A stretch of 54,358 nt of DNA from Bacteriovoracaceae bacterium (lineage in GTDB: Bacteria > Bdellovibrionota > Bacteriovoracia > Bacteriovoracales > Bacteriovoracaceae): NCBI GenBank assembly GCA_021737405.1, contig JAIPEG010000015.1:1-54358 (forward strand), in the 5' to 3' direction. The translations under genes were made by a program, and so were the position numbers. This document shows, in pieces, positions 7,794 through 16,384 of the stretch; positions within the stretch are counted from its first letter, which is position 1; each line of letters opens with the position of its first letter. The notes under the pieces are model-generated. The model did not search any database. It saw only the letters and a program-made list of their open reading frames with translations, and was not told the origin of the DNA.

Positions 7794-8618
7794 TTAAAGG
7801 TTTGCTTTAACTTTTAAGAATCGCCCTACAATGCTTTCAAAGACATCTAGCTGATAGGGCATACCTCGCAGGACATTACACGTTAACATAAAGGGATTAT
7901 AGAGATTCTTCTCCCCTGCTTTCTTACCATTCGCAAAATCAACGAATGAGTAACTAAATGTGGTGAAGTAGGTGTTATTTTCTTGTTTTTGAAAGGAGAG
8001 TGGAGAAAATTCTTCACCTTTATTTACTAAGGTGTCCTCATTTCGTTTCAGTTGAACCCGTAAAGAGCACCATGGCAGGCGCTGTTCTAATTCGTGAGAA
8101 TTGATATAGGTTTTCCCACTTTGAAAGAATAGAGTTCGCATCATTTGACTCTCTTCAGGCTGATTATAAATAAAAGTAAGCCCTTCAGTTACTTCAAATA
8201 AAACCTTTTCCTGAAATTGATCAATGGGTTTCTTTGGTGAGATCTGAGTCGCCTTTTGCGCCTCAGTTTGCTCTCCTTGAAGACAGAAAAAGTTTAAAGA
8301 AGCACCATACTGAAACCTAATATTCTTTTGTTTTAGGTCAAATTGAATAGTGATCGGCTTTTTAAAATCGCCACCGATGAACTTTAAATTTAAATGAGGT
8401 GCCTTCTTCCAGAGAATGAGCTTATAAGGAGCAAGTTCAATATTCTTACCCACTTCTTTATCAGCGTCATAAGAAAAACTGGCCACATTTTTACTGATTT
8501 CTGAAATCGGTAATGATTTCTTGTCCGCAGCAATATTCAAGGTGCAATTTAAGCTCTGCCCTGCGAAAGCGGATTTAATGAGGCAAAAAAATAAAATGAG
8601 AATTCCACGGTGAGTCAT
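7794..8618 (-). CDS. Exported protein of unknown function
   Basis: A 274-residue protein with a clear signal peptide (MTHRGILILFFCLIKSAFAG). Mature sequence contains several scattered Cys and alternates short hydrophobic strands with Lys-rich turns, suggesting a beta-rich periplasmic protein. No family recognised. No Shine-Dalgarno sequence precedes the ATG. Instead TATTAT lies six bases upstream, so a leaderless message is likely. Convergent with glutathione reductase, divergent from cstA. Confidence 0.7.
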   Translation of the reverse strand: MTHRGILILFFCLIKSAFAGQSLNCTLNIAADKKSLPISEISKNVASFSYDADKEVGKNIELAPYKLILWKKAPHLNLKFIGGDFKKPITIQFDLKQKNIRFQYGASLNFFCLQGEQTEAQKATQISPKKPIDQFQEKVLFEVTEGLTFIYNQPEESQMMRTLFFQSGKTYINSHELEQRLPWCSLRVQLKRNEDTLVNKGEEFSPLSFQKQENNTYFTTFSYSFVDFANGKKAGEKNLYNPFMLTCNVLRGMPYQLDVFESIVGRFLKVKANL

Positions 8619-8624
8619 GATTAA

Positions 8625-8653
8625 ATAATAAGGGAGAAACCCCTGGCCCGCAA
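8625..8653 (-). promoter_or_regulatory. Leaderless-type promoter for the exported protein gene
   Basis: Read on the minus strand: TTGCGG (8653-8648), a 17-base spacer, TATTAT (8630-8625), then six bases to the ATG at 8618. There is no Shine-Dalgarno sequence. Confidence 0.5.
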
Positions 8654-8724
8654 TAAAAAGTTTATTGGCACAAAAGTAGTCCTTTGTTTAACATAGTGCT
8701 TATTCTATTAAATGAAAGGAATTT

Positions 8725-10398
8725 ATGAACGGCGCAGTTCTAGGGTTCATAGGCATCAGTCTTTTTCTTTTGGCCTATCGATTTTATGGTCAATTTATTG
8801 CCAATAAGCTTTTTAAACTAGAAGAGGAAGATCGCCATAATAATCCGACCCCAGCAGTAGCATATTCTGACGGAGTAGATTTTGTTCCCACTTCAAAAAG
8901 TATTCTAATAGGCCACCATTTTTCCTCCATTGCAGGGGCGGCCCCAATTGTAGGACCTGCGGTTGCAGCGATATGGGGCTGGTTACCTGCGCTTCTATGG
9001 ATTACCATTGGGGTCATTTTCATAGGCGCTTGTCATGATTTTGGTGCTCTCGTTCTCTCCATGCATCACCGTGGTAATTCTGTCGCCTATGTAGCAGGTC
9101 AAATTTTAGGAAATAGAGTGAGAAATCTCTTTCTCATCGTCATCTTCTTTCTTATTTGGATGGTGATCGCTGTCTTTGCTCTAGTGATCTCTAACCTCTT
9201 TGTCTCTTTTCCAAGTGCCGTCCTTCCGGTTAATTTTGAAATTATTGTCGCTGTTTTAATGGGTCTTTTTATCAATAAAGGCGGTAACAGTTTAAAAATC
9301 CCTTCTCTTCTCGCTCAACTCACTCTCTTTGTGATGATTTACTTAGGAACCAAATATCCTATTAGTCTTACGCCACTTTTTGGAGAGCATGCGCTTATGG
9401 CATGGATGCTCTTTCTCCTCATCTATAGTTTTATTGCCAGTGTTTTACCTGTGTGGATCCTTTTACAACCAAGGGATTATATTAACGGTCATCAGCTTGC
9501 TGTGGGCCTTTTTCTTATGGTCACAGGGCTTTTTATCGTTCAGCCAGATGTGGTGGCCCCTATGCTCAACCTTCACCCCGAAGGTGCTCCTCCCATCTTC
9601 CCCTTTCTCTTCATCACCATAGCCTGTGGGGCCATTAGTGGTTTTCATGGACTCGTAAGTGGGGGCACAACTTCAAAGCAAGTCAAAAATTGGCAAGAGG
9701 CCAAACCTGTTGCTTATGGCTCTATGCTTGGGGAAGGGCTACTAGCACTATTGGCGACACTAGCAGTAACGGCAGGTTTTAAAACACCATTGGCATGGCA
9801 CACCCATTACGCCAATTGGAACGCAGCAAATGGATTGGCCGCAAAGATCAATGCCTTTGTTACTGGTTCAAGTCGCTTCATTGCGGGCTGGGGAATTCCA
9901 GAAGAAGTAGGACAGACCCTAATGGCGGTTTTAATTATCTCGTTTGCAGCAACAAGCCTTGATACGGCCTGCAGAATTCAGCGCTATATCATAGGCGAAG
10001 TAGGAGATGCCATAGGTGTTAAATCTTTAAAAAATAAATACTTTGGCAGTTTTATCGCTGTTGCAAGTGCTTTTGCCTTAATGATCTCTAGCGATGGCGG
10101 AAAGGGCGGCCTCAAAATTTGGCCTCTCTTTGGTGCCACAAACCAGATGCTAGCGGCCTTGACGCTAATACTTATCTCTCTCTATTTGATAAGGAAAAAA
10201 AGAAATGCTTGGCCTTTCATCATTCCTTCCATAATTATATGTTTCATCACCACAATTGGATTAATCCTAAATATTTCGAGATTTTTTTCCTCAGGAAATA
10301 TCTTTTTAACGACTCTGGCCTCTCTTCTCTTTCTTTCCCAGTGCTGGATTCTTGTTGAGGCTTACTTACTTTTACGAAACAAAGGAAGAACTTCTTGA
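8725..10398 (+). CDS. cstA: CstA-family transporter (peptide/pyruvate uptake)
   Basis: A 557-residue polytopic inner-membrane protein with about 14-16 hydrophobic segments. The CstA family block VDFVPTSKSILIGHHFSSIA with GAAPIVGPAVAAIWGWLPAL is intact, as are GACHDFGALVLSMHHRG and GLVSGGTTSKQ. Family members take up peptides (CstA) or pyruvate (BtsT) during nutrient limitation. It is shorter than E. coli CstA (about 700 residues), matching the compact form found in many other bacteria. Start supported by AAAGGA seven bases upstream. Its stop overlaps the TTG start of dacB (TTGA), so the genes are translationally coupled. Substrate cannot be fixed from sequence. Confidence 0.9.
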   Translation: MNGAVLGFIGISLFLLAYRFYGQFIANKLFKLEEEDRHNNPTPAVAYSDGVDFVPTSKSILIGHHFSSIAGAAPIVGPAVAAIWGWLPALLWITIGVIFIGACHDFGALVLSMHHRGNSVAYVAGQILGNRVRNLFLIVIFFLIWMVIAVFALVISNLFVSFPSAVLPVNFEIIVAVLMGLFINKGGNSLKIPSLLAQLTLFVMIYLGTKYPISLTPLFGEHALMAWMLFLLIYSFIASVLPVWILLQPRDYINGHQLAVGLFLMVTGLFIVQPDVVAPMLNLHPEGAPPIFPFLFITIACGAISGFHGLVSGGTTSKQVKNWQEAKPVAYGSMLGEGLLALLATLAVTAGFKTPLAWHTHYANWNAANGLAAKINAFVTGSSRFIAGWGIPEEVGQTLMAVLIISFAATSLDTACRIQRYIIGEVGDAIGVKSLKNKYFGSFIAVASAFALMISSDGGKGGLKIWPLFGATNQMLAALTLILISLYLIRKKRNAWPFIIPSIIICFITTIGLILNISRFFSSGNIFLTTLASLLFLSQCWILVEAYLLLRNKGRTS

Positions 10399-11861
10399 AA
10401 TACTTCTTAATCTTTTTCTTTTCCTTGCCCCTTATGGCACAAGCCCCCACTTTAAGAAGTGAGTTAGGCCCAGAAGTTAAGAAACTCTTAACGAAGAGTG
10501 GTTTCAAAGAAGAGAACCTCTCCTTCGCTTTTAAAAATCTCGATAAACAAGAGGAATTTTTAGGTCACAATTCTGAAGAGCCTTTTATTCCAGCGAGCCT
10601 TTCAAAAATATTTACGGCCCTTTACGCCTTAAAAACGCTTGGAGCGGACTATCAATACGTCACCTCTCTCCATTACACTGGCACCATTAAAGATGGTACT
10701 TTGATGGGTGATATTTATTTAAAAGGAACCGGCGACCCCTCCCTTACCATGGCCCGTCTGATGGACATTGCCATGGATTTGCGGGCGATTGGCATCAAGA
10801 AAATCAATGGTACTTTCTTTTTTGATGAAACCGAATTACCTACTATTTCTTCTCTTAGTGACTTTGGAAATGGTGACCAAACTTATAATCCAGGTCTATC
10901 CGCTCTTAATTTAGAATATAATAGGATCACCCTTTATAGAGACGGAAGTAAGTACACAAAGAAAGCAAACTTTGTGCCCATGCCCCCGATGGTTCACATG
11001 CAAATTGAAAAATCTCAGAAGGCCTTTCCTTTAGGCACACGCTATCTCTTTAGAGAAGAGACAGGAGGAGAAATTTGGGAGGTCTCAGAAAAGGAAAGAT
11101 ACCGCTTATTTGAAGACATTCCCGTTAGAAGGCCTTCAAAGAGAACAGCTGAGACATTTAGGGCCTTAACAGAACTTTGGGGCATTTATCTTCCACCTGC
11201 GCGATCGGGCGAGTTACCAAAAGAGGCAACACTCATTGGTAGTGACAAGTCTCCACCCCTTTTAAGGCTTCTCGCTTTAACCTTAGAATATTCAAACAAT
11301 CTCTATGCAGAACAGATCCTTCTCACGGCAACGAAGAAGAAATCGATTCTTGAGGCTGCGACCGTTTTGAGTAACTGGCTAAAAAAGAGTATTCCAAGCT
11401 GTGACCTTCCTCTTTTAAATGGATCTGGTTTAACAAGTGAACAAAAAGTAAGACCTACCTGCTTTGTTGATTTCCTTGATAAATTTGCCCTATCTCCCGT
11501 GGCGAAAAGAGGTTTTATGAGCCTTCTCTCAATTAATGGTCAAAGTGGTTGGTTAAAAAATCGCCTGCGCCACCCGGACACAAATTTTAGGGTTTGGGCA
11601 AAAACAGGCAGTCTCGACTATGTAGCGAATATGGCAGGCGTTCTCTTTACGCTATCAGGAAAGCGCTTTGCCTTCTCACTGTCCCTCTCAAACCTGGAGA
11701 GGAGGAATATTATCGATGAGGCCATCCTTAAGGAAAAAGACCCTGGCCAGAACTCCTTGGCCAGAAAATCAAATACTCTCAAAAGGAAAGCTCCCATTTG
11801 GGGCCGCCAGGCCAAAGAGCTTGCTGATAATCTTCTGAAACATTTTATTCAAACTCTCTAA
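10395..11861 (+). CDS. dacB: D-Ala-D-Ala carboxypeptidase/endopeptidase (PBP4 type)
   Basis: A peptidoglycan peptidase of family S13, acting in the periplasm on D-Ala-D-Ala stems and cross-bridges. Signal peptide MKYFLIFFFSLPLMAQA. The three penicillin-binding motifs are present: SLSK (S68 nucleophile, K71), SNN in LEYSNNLYAEQ, and KTG in WAKTGSLDY. At 488 residues it is the usual length. The start is TTG at 10395, preceded by AAAGGAAGAA and overlapping the cstA stop by four bases. Pairing with a peptide transporter suggests a link between wall turnover and peptide uptake, an inference only. Confidence 0.92.
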   Translation: MKYFLIFFFSLPLMAQAPTLRSELGPEVKKLLTKSGFKEENLSFAFKNLDKQEEFLGHNSEEPFIPASLSKIFTALYALKTLGADYQYVTSLHYTGTIKDGTLMGDIYLKGTGDPSLTMARLMDIAMDLRAIGIKKINGTFFFDETELPTISSLSDFGNGDQTYNPGLSALNLEYNRITLYRDGSKYTKKANFVPMPPMVHMQIEKSQKAFPLGTRYLFREETGGEIWEVSEKERYRLFEDIPVRRPSKRTAETFRALTELWGIYLPPARSGELPKEATLIGSDKSPPLLRLLALTLEYSNNLYAEQILLTATKKKSILEAATVLSNWLKKSIPSCDLPLLNGSGLTSEQKVRPTCFVDFLDKFALSPVAKRGFMSLLSINGQSGWLKNRLRHPDTNFRVWAKTGSLDYVANMAGVLFTLSGKRFAFSLSLSNLERRNIIDEAILKEKDPGQNSLARKSNTLKRKAPIWGRQAKELADNLLKHFIQTL

Positions 11862-11909
11862 AAAAAAAGTTAATATGCCTAAGAAAGAGAAATCTACATA
11901 AGGGACGCA

Positions 11910-13844
11910 ATGGGTCATCAAGATAAAAATACGGCTGAAAAGAATATCCTTGAAAAGTTTGAGATGATTCTCTCCCGTCAAAAATTCCCCAAGAAAGCTG
12001 TCGTAACGGCCGGTATGCCTTATGCAAATGGACCCCTTCACCTAGGACACCTCGCAGGTGCTCATGTGCCCGCTGATGTGTACGCAAGGTTTATGCGCAT
12101 GCTAATCGGTGCTGAAAATGTTCTCTTTGTTTGTGGAACCGATGATCATGGTTCAACTTCGGAAGTTGCCGCAAAGAAGCAAGGCCTAACCACAAAAGAA
12201 TTTATCAACACTATCCACAGTGGCCAAAAGTCGACCATGGATAATTACCACATAAGTTTGGACACCTATACGGGAACTTCTCGAGAAGAAAACTATCAGG
12301 ACCACAAAAATATATGCCAACAATTTCTCAAAGATCTTCATAAAAATGGACGCCTTGAAAAAAGAACCAGTGAGCAATGGTACGACCCAGAGCTTGGTAT
12401 GTTCCTACCGGACCGCTATGTGACGGGAACTTGTCCCAATGAAAATTGCACCAACGAGCAAGCCTATAGCGAAGAATGTGATGTGTGCGGAAAACAATAT
12501 GAAGCTAATCAATTAAAGAATCCTATTAGCTCTGTTAGTAAATCCACACCGGTTCTTAAGGAAACGGACCATTGGTATCTCGATATGTGGAGTGCCAGTA
12601 ATGAGCTAAAAACTTGGCTTGATGAAAAGAAGAAGTCATGGAGAAAGAGTATCATCTCTGAAGTAACGACAACTGTGATGCCTACCTTGTTATTCACCAA
12701 TAAAAGTGAACCACAATTTAAAGAAATTAAAGAAAATCTTCCCTCTCATAAAAGTCGTTACGCCCCAGGAAGAAAGGTCGCCGTGGCGTTTGATACCCTG
12801 GCCGATCTAGAAGAAGGTAAGAAGCAATTAGAAAAAATAGGAATAGAGTGTGAATTAGATGACAGCTGGGCCCATCGCTCAATCACTCGTGATGTCCCTT
12901 GGGGTATTCCGGTTCCTGAAGAAATTGATCCTTCAATGAAAGGAAAGACTCTTTATGTGTGGCCTGAATCTTTGATTGCACCAATCTCTTTTTCACGAGT
13001 CGCCTTAAAAAAACAAGGACGAAATCCAGATGATTATAAATCATTTTGGTGTGACCCAGATTCTCAAGTCTTTCAATTTCTCGGACAAGACAACGTCTTC
13101 TTCTATGTGCTCATGCAAGGGGCCATGTGGTTTGGTACCCAAAAAGATCCCCTACGTCAGCCAATTGCAGGAGAGCTTCAGTTAACAGATATTTTTTCGA
13201 GCTACCATCTGCAAATTAATGGTGAAAAAATGTCAAAGTCTAAGGGAAATTTTTATACCGGAGATCAGCTGCTAGAAAATTATCATCCCGATCAAATACG
13301 ATACTTTCTAAGTATCCTTAGCCTTACAGAGAAAAACTCAAACTTTGATGAGGAAACTCTTAAACAAAGAAATGCCTTCTTGGCCGGCCCCTTAAATGCG
13401 GCCTTTGAAAAACCGATCTCGGCCTGCCACTCAAAATTTAATGGTGTCATCCCTGATGGCAAGCTTATTGGAAAAACAGAAAAGGAAACCTTGAAGCTTT
13501 TGCCTAATTATATGAAGATGATGCAAAAGGCAGACTACGCCAAGATTCTTTTCGCGGTTGAAAACTATGCAAGAGTCATCAACAGTCTCTTTAGCCAATT
13601 TAAACCCCATGACGACCGTCACGATGAAACCGAGAGAAAAGATGCGCTTTACTCATGCTTCTATATTTTAAAAAACCTGACAATTATGCTTTACCCATTT
13701 GCTCCTGAAACCATTGATAAGCTAAGAGTGGCGTTAAATCTTCCCGAAGATATTTATCAAATAAAAGAGTTAGCAAGACCATTGAAGGCCGGTCACAAGA
13801 TTGGTGAGCAAGGCAGCTACTTTCCAGCTGTTGACGAAGATTAA
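11910..13844 (+). CDS. metG: Methionyl-tRNA synthetase
   Basis: Class I synthetase charging initiator and elongator tRNA-Met. HIGH motif in PYANGPLHLGHLAGAH (44-47), zinc-knuckle Cys set (CPNENC, then CDVC), KMSKS loop as INGEKMSKSKGNF. It is 644 residues and ends without the C-terminal EMAP/Trbp111-like dimerisation domain found in many MetRS. The start at 11910 is supported by AAGGGA four bases upstream. It carries a longer N-terminus (about 37 residues before PYANG) than E. coli MetRS, and an internal ATG at 11964 is an alternative. Inserted sequence between the zinc knuckle and the catalytic core (about 240-310) looks longer than usual. Confidence 0.93.
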   Translation: MGHQDKNTAEKNILEKFEMILSRQKFPKKAVVTAGMPYANGPLHLGHLAGAHVPADVYARFMRMLIGAENVLFVCGTDDHGSTSEVAAKKQGLTTKEFINTIHSGQKSTMDNYHISLDTYTGTSREENYQDHKNICQQFLKDLHKNGRLEKRTSEQWYDPELGMFLPDRYVTGTCPNENCTNEQAYSEECDVCGKQYEANQLKNPISSVSKSTPVLKETDHWYLDMWSASNELKTWLDEKKKSWRKSIISEVTTTVMPTLLFTNKSEPQFKEIKENLPSHKSRYAPGRKVAVAFDTLADLEEGKKQLEKIGIECELDDSWAHRSITRDVPWGIPVPEEIDPSMKGKTLYVWPESLIAPISFSRVALKKQGRNPDDYKSFWCDPDSQVFQFLGQDNVFFYVLMQGAMWFGTQKDPLRQPIAGELQLTDIFSSYHLQINGEKMSKSKGNFYTGDQLLENYHPDQIRYFLSILSLTEKNSNFDEETLKQRNAFLAGPLNAAFEKPISACHSKFNGVIPDGKLIGKTEKETLKLLPNYMKMMQKADYAKILFAVENYARVINSLFSQFKPHDDRHDETERKDALYSCFYILKNLTIMLYPFAPETIDKLRVALNLPEDIYQIKELARPLKAGHKIGEQGSYFPAVDED

Positions 13845-13850
13845 TTTAAC

Positions 13851-13878
13851 TTGGCATGATAAAAAAGGCCTGTATGAT
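13851..13878 (+). promoter_or_regulatory. Promoter of tRNA-Arg
   Basis: TTGGCA (13851-13856), a 16-base spacer and TATGAT (13873-13878), each matching sigma-70 consensus at five of six positions. It ends ten bases before the mature 5' end of the tRNA, giving a very short 5' leader. Confidence 0.6.
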
Positions 13879-13888
13879 TCTATTGAGA

Positions 13889-13964
13889 CGTCCCTTAGTT
13901 AAACCGGATATAACAGAGCTTTCCTAAAGCTCAGTCGTAGGTTCGAGTCCTGCAGGGACGGCCA
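13889..13964 (+). tRNA. tRNA-Arg, anticodon CCT (reads AGG)
   Basis: A full cloverleaf can be folded by hand. Acceptor CGTCCCT (13889-13895) pairs with AGGGACG (13954-13960). The D stem is GTTA/TAAC and the anticodon stem GAGCT/AGCTC with loop TTCCTAA (anticodon CCT at 13923-13925). A four-base variable loop follows. The T stem GTAGG/CCTGC encloses TTCGAGT. Discriminator G is followed by an encoded CCA. It lies between metG and ung. Confidence 0.95.
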
Positions 13965-13981
13965 TTAAAAAGGCCAAATGA

Positions 13982-14653
13982 ATGATGCCCCTAAAACTAC
14001 CAAAAAATTGGTCACAACCTCTAAGTGATCTTTCAAAAAGTGAATCTTGGCTTGACCTAAATAACTTCCTCGAAAAAGAGATCAAAGAGGGAAAAGTTAT
14101 CTACCCCGCTAGAAAACATTGGTTTAGAGCACTCGTTGAGTGTTCTCCAAAAGATGTGAAAGTAGTCATTCTAGGACAAGACCCCTATCACGGAGAAGGT
14201 CAGGCCCACGGATTGGCCTTTTCAGTCAATGAAGATTGTAAGCATCCTCCAAGTTTAAAGAATATCTTTAAAGAATTACAGTCTGACTTAGATTGTCCTC
14301 CTCCACCAACGGGGGATTTGAGTCACTGGTCTCGACAGGGAGTGCTTTTACTCAATACTGTTTTAACGGTTGAAAAAGGCAAGGCGGCTTCACATCAAAA
14401 GAAGGGCTGGGAGAGCGTCACCCAGGCCGTTTTAAAAACCATTAATGATCAATGTGAAAATGTTGTCTTTATTCTTTGGGGAGGTCCTGCTCAAAAGTCA
14501 GCGGCGTTTATTGATCAAGAACGACATTGCGTCTTAAAAAGCGTTCACCCCTCGCCTCTCTCTTCGTATCGAGGATTCTTTGGCTCTCGACCCTTTTCAA
14601 AGGCCAATAAATACCTAAAAACACATGGAATCTCCCCTATTTCTTGGTGCTAG
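13982..14653 (+). CDS. ung: Uracil-DNA glycosylase
   Basis: Removes uracil from DNA, starting base-excision repair. Family 1 motifs are complete: water-activating loop GQDPYHG (65-71, D67) and the Leu-intercalation loop HPSPLSSYRG (H189). At 223 residues it has the typical length. It starts with two consecutive ATGs after AAAGG, and lies 17 bases after tRNA-Arg. The stop codon sits at the centre of a perfect 16-base palindrome (14644-14659), possibly an mRNA 3' hairpin. Confidence 0.95.
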   Translation: MMPLKLPKNWSQPLSDLSKSESWLDLNNFLEKEIKEGKVIYPARKHWFRALVECSPKDVKVVILGQDPYHGEGQAHGLAFSVNEDCKHPPSLKNIFKELQSDLDCPPPPTGDLSHWSRQGVLLLNTVLTVEKGKAASHQKKGWESVTQAVLKTINDQCENVVFILWGGPAQKSAAFIDQERHCVLKSVHPSPLSSYRGFFGSRPFSKANKYLKTHGISPISWC

Positions 14654-14670
14654 CACCAACTGACTGGCGT

Positions 14671-14695
14671 TTAGGGCAGTTTGACCTAAGTTTTT
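14671..14695 (+). terminator. Weak candidate terminator after ung
   Basis: TTAGG (14671-14675) pairs with CCTAA (14685-14689) and is followed by GTTTTT. The stem is only five bp, so termination strength is doubtful. The palindrome at the ung stop codon lies just upstream. Confidence 0.3.
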
Positions 14696-14813
14696 GCCAT
14701 GCGTGTCCGATAAATAAACTAATAAACCTTTATAATTACTAAGGGATGTAGGTTCCACTCCAACCTTTTGTTAGGCTAGAGAAACCGTCGGCACACAGGA
14801 CTTAGAGGAAAAC

Positions 14814-15581
14814 ATGAAACACCGGCCACTTATTTTTATCCTAATCGCTTTGGCCCACCTTTTGGAGCCAATCATTAAGATTAGTTATTTTAAAATAACG
14901 ACTCCTTTTAGTTTTTCTACAATCATCACTAATATTTCTCAAATCCATACCATGCGAGAGATCTTTGAATTTTGGTTTCTCTTTCCTCTAGGAGGCCTTG
15001 CCCTCTTAGGCGTGAAGCGCTGGAGTTACCCAGTCTTTGTCGGCGTTCAGTTTTATAGTATCTACAGTCACATGACTTATGAGAAATATACTTGGCCCTA
15101 TGTAAGTGAAGTTCCATTTGCTTCAAGCCTCGCTCTTTTATTTGTCAATGTTCTAGTGATTATCTACTTTGCTTTTCCTGACGTTAGAAGACCATTCTTT
15201 GATCACTCTATTCGTTGGTGGGAAACAAGAACTCGTTACAATATGCGCTTACCAATGACCTTTAGTATTAATAATCCAGGTCAGCTAATGGATGCCGAGA
15301 TTCTCAATATTTCTCAATCGGGTATCTTTATGAATCATAAAGGTGTGGTTGAAGTAGGCACCATTGTACTGATGAATATTAATTACAAAGAAATGTCTAT
15401 CACTCTTGCTGGTGAAGTAAAGAGCCAACACTCTTTTAATGGCGAAAGAGGACTTGGAATTAGATTCTCTTTTCATAACATCTGGGAAAATCTCTACATG
15501 AGAAAAATTGTGCGTGAAATCGGTCATGATATTCGCATTATGGAAAAGGCCCAGAAAAAGGCCGCAAAGATGGCGGCTTAA
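14814..15581 (+). CDS. Membrane-anchored PilZ-domain protein (c-di-GMP receptor)
   Basis: A 255-residue protein. The N-terminal half has about three or four hydrophobic segments (roughly 5-22, 52-68, 74-84, 104-122). The C-terminal PilZ domain starts near 138. The c-di-GMP-binding residues are present: RYNMR (R141 and R145, RxxxR) and NISQSG (165-170, the N-x-S-x-x-G motif). The protein should sit in the inner membrane and read c-di-GMP in the cytoplasm. AGAGG lies before the ATG. Its last four bases overlap the end of convergent rsmJ. What it controls cannot be told from context. Confidence 0.85.
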   Translation: MKHRPLIFILIALAHLLEPIIKISYFKITTPFSFSTIITNISQIHTMREIFEFWFLFPLGGLALLGVKRWSYPVFVGVQFYSIYSHMTYEKYTWPYVSEVPFASSLALLFVNVLVIIYFAFPDVRRPFFDHSIRWWETRTRYNMRLPMTFSINNPGQLMDAEILNISQSGIFMNHKGVVEVGTIVLMNINYKEMSITLAGEVKSQHSFNGERGLGIRFSFHNIWENLYMRKIVREIGHDIRIMEKAQKKAAKMAA

Positions 15582-16291
15582 TTTAAGTAGAGATCTAACC
15601 TTAGCGCCTTACTCTCCCAACAACTATTGCGCCCTTTTAAAAGCTGATCTCCTTTCGGGGGTCTCTTTATAACGAGCCTCTTGGTTAACTGAAGAAGACG
15701 CTGGGCCTCCAACTCACTGTCTTCATCTCCACCAACTAACTGATGAAAAACTTCCATTCCCTTATTTGGTTTCGCTCTTCGCTTTTTGCCATCACTAAAC
15801 ATAGGATCAAAGAAAATAGGAAGACTGTCTGGATTATCCAAGCAAGGACCAAAGTTTAACTTTAAGCGATCAATTGAGAGACCCTCAAAAATTTGCGCGG
15901 CCACACCTAGAAAGTAGACATCTGGCACTCTCTCGTAGGCGACTACTTTTAAGCCTGCCGCTATTAATTGAGAACAATCCCGCCCAAGCCCCATTGTGGC
16001 GTCAATGACAGAATCACCAGATCTCACTCCAAGGGCCTTAAAGAGTGGTGCCTTGCCTTGCATGATGAGTGAATCTCGGCGCCACGCATGAATATGATGG
16101 TTCCATGAAAAACGGATATTGGTTTGCCCAGGCATCGCACCAAGCAGAGGGCCTTGTGAATCAAGTCCGATTTTACCAGGAGGAAGCGTGCTTCCTTCGA
16201 TGAATTTCACTTCAAAATCCCATGGGAATTGCTGCAAAATGTTATACATTGGCCCTTTAAGACCATCTAGTAATGTAACTTCGATAAACAT
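15578..16291 (-). CDS. rsmJ: 16S rRNA m2G1516 methyltransferase RsmJ
   Basis: SAM-dependent methyltransferase of the RsmJ/YhiQ family, which methylates G1516 of 16S rRNA. Diagnostic blocks are DATMGLGRDCSQLI (SAM site), FFDPMFSDGKKRRAKPNKGM, VGGDEDSELEAQRLL and VIKRPPKGDQLL. Length (237) matches the family. There is no Shine-Dalgarno sequence. TACAAT lies exactly six bases before the ATG, suggesting leaderless transcription. Divergent from gcvP. Confidence 0.88.
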   Translation of the reverse strand: MFIEVTLLDGLKGPMYNILQQFPWDFEVKFIEGSTLPPGKIGLDSQGPLLGAMPGQTNIRFSWNHHIHAWRRDSLIMQGKAPLFKALGVRSGDSVIDATMGLGRDCSQLIAAGLKVVAYERVPDVYFLGVAAQIFEGLSIDRLKLNFGPCLDNPDSLPIFFDPMFSDGKKRRAKPNKGMEVFHQLVGGDEDSELEAQRLLQLTKRLVIKRPPKGDQLLKGRNSCWESKALRLDLYLN

Positions 16292-16297
16292 GGGCCT

Positions 16298-16303
16298 ATT
16301 GTA
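16298..16303 (-). promoter_or_regulatory. -10 element of leaderless-type rsmJ promoter
   Basis: On the minus strand, TACAAT (five of six consensus) ends six bases before the rsmJ ATG at 16291. No clear -35 was found. Confidence 0.4.
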
Positions 16304-16306
16304 CTA

Positions 16307-16324
16307 GAAAGGGTGTTCCCTTTC
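16307..16324 (+). other. Perfect hairpin upstream of gcvP
   Basis: GAAAGGG (16307-16313) and CCCTTTC (16318-16324) form a seven-bp stem with a TGTT loop. It lies between the divergent rsmJ and gcvP starts. It buries the GTG at 16313 that would give the longest gcvP reading frame and argues for a start further downstream. Confidence 0.4.
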
Positions 16325-16384
16325 ATGATAAAAATGTTGAAAAACAAAGACTTACTCCCAACCATCCGTGAAGGCAGGAATTTT

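Noticed and set aside
13889..14000. tRNA-Arg as an integration site
   Set aside because: No integrase, no repeated tRNA 3' end and no change in composition downstream; ung follows directly.
14644..14659. 16-base palindrome at the ung stop as a site-specific recombination site
   Set aside because: No recombinase or second copy seen; more simply a short 3' mRNA hairpin.
16292..16384. Glycine riboswitch upstream of gcvP
   Set aside because: The gap is too short and shows only a simple GAAAGGG/CCCTTTC hairpin; no conserved glycine aptamer sequence seen.
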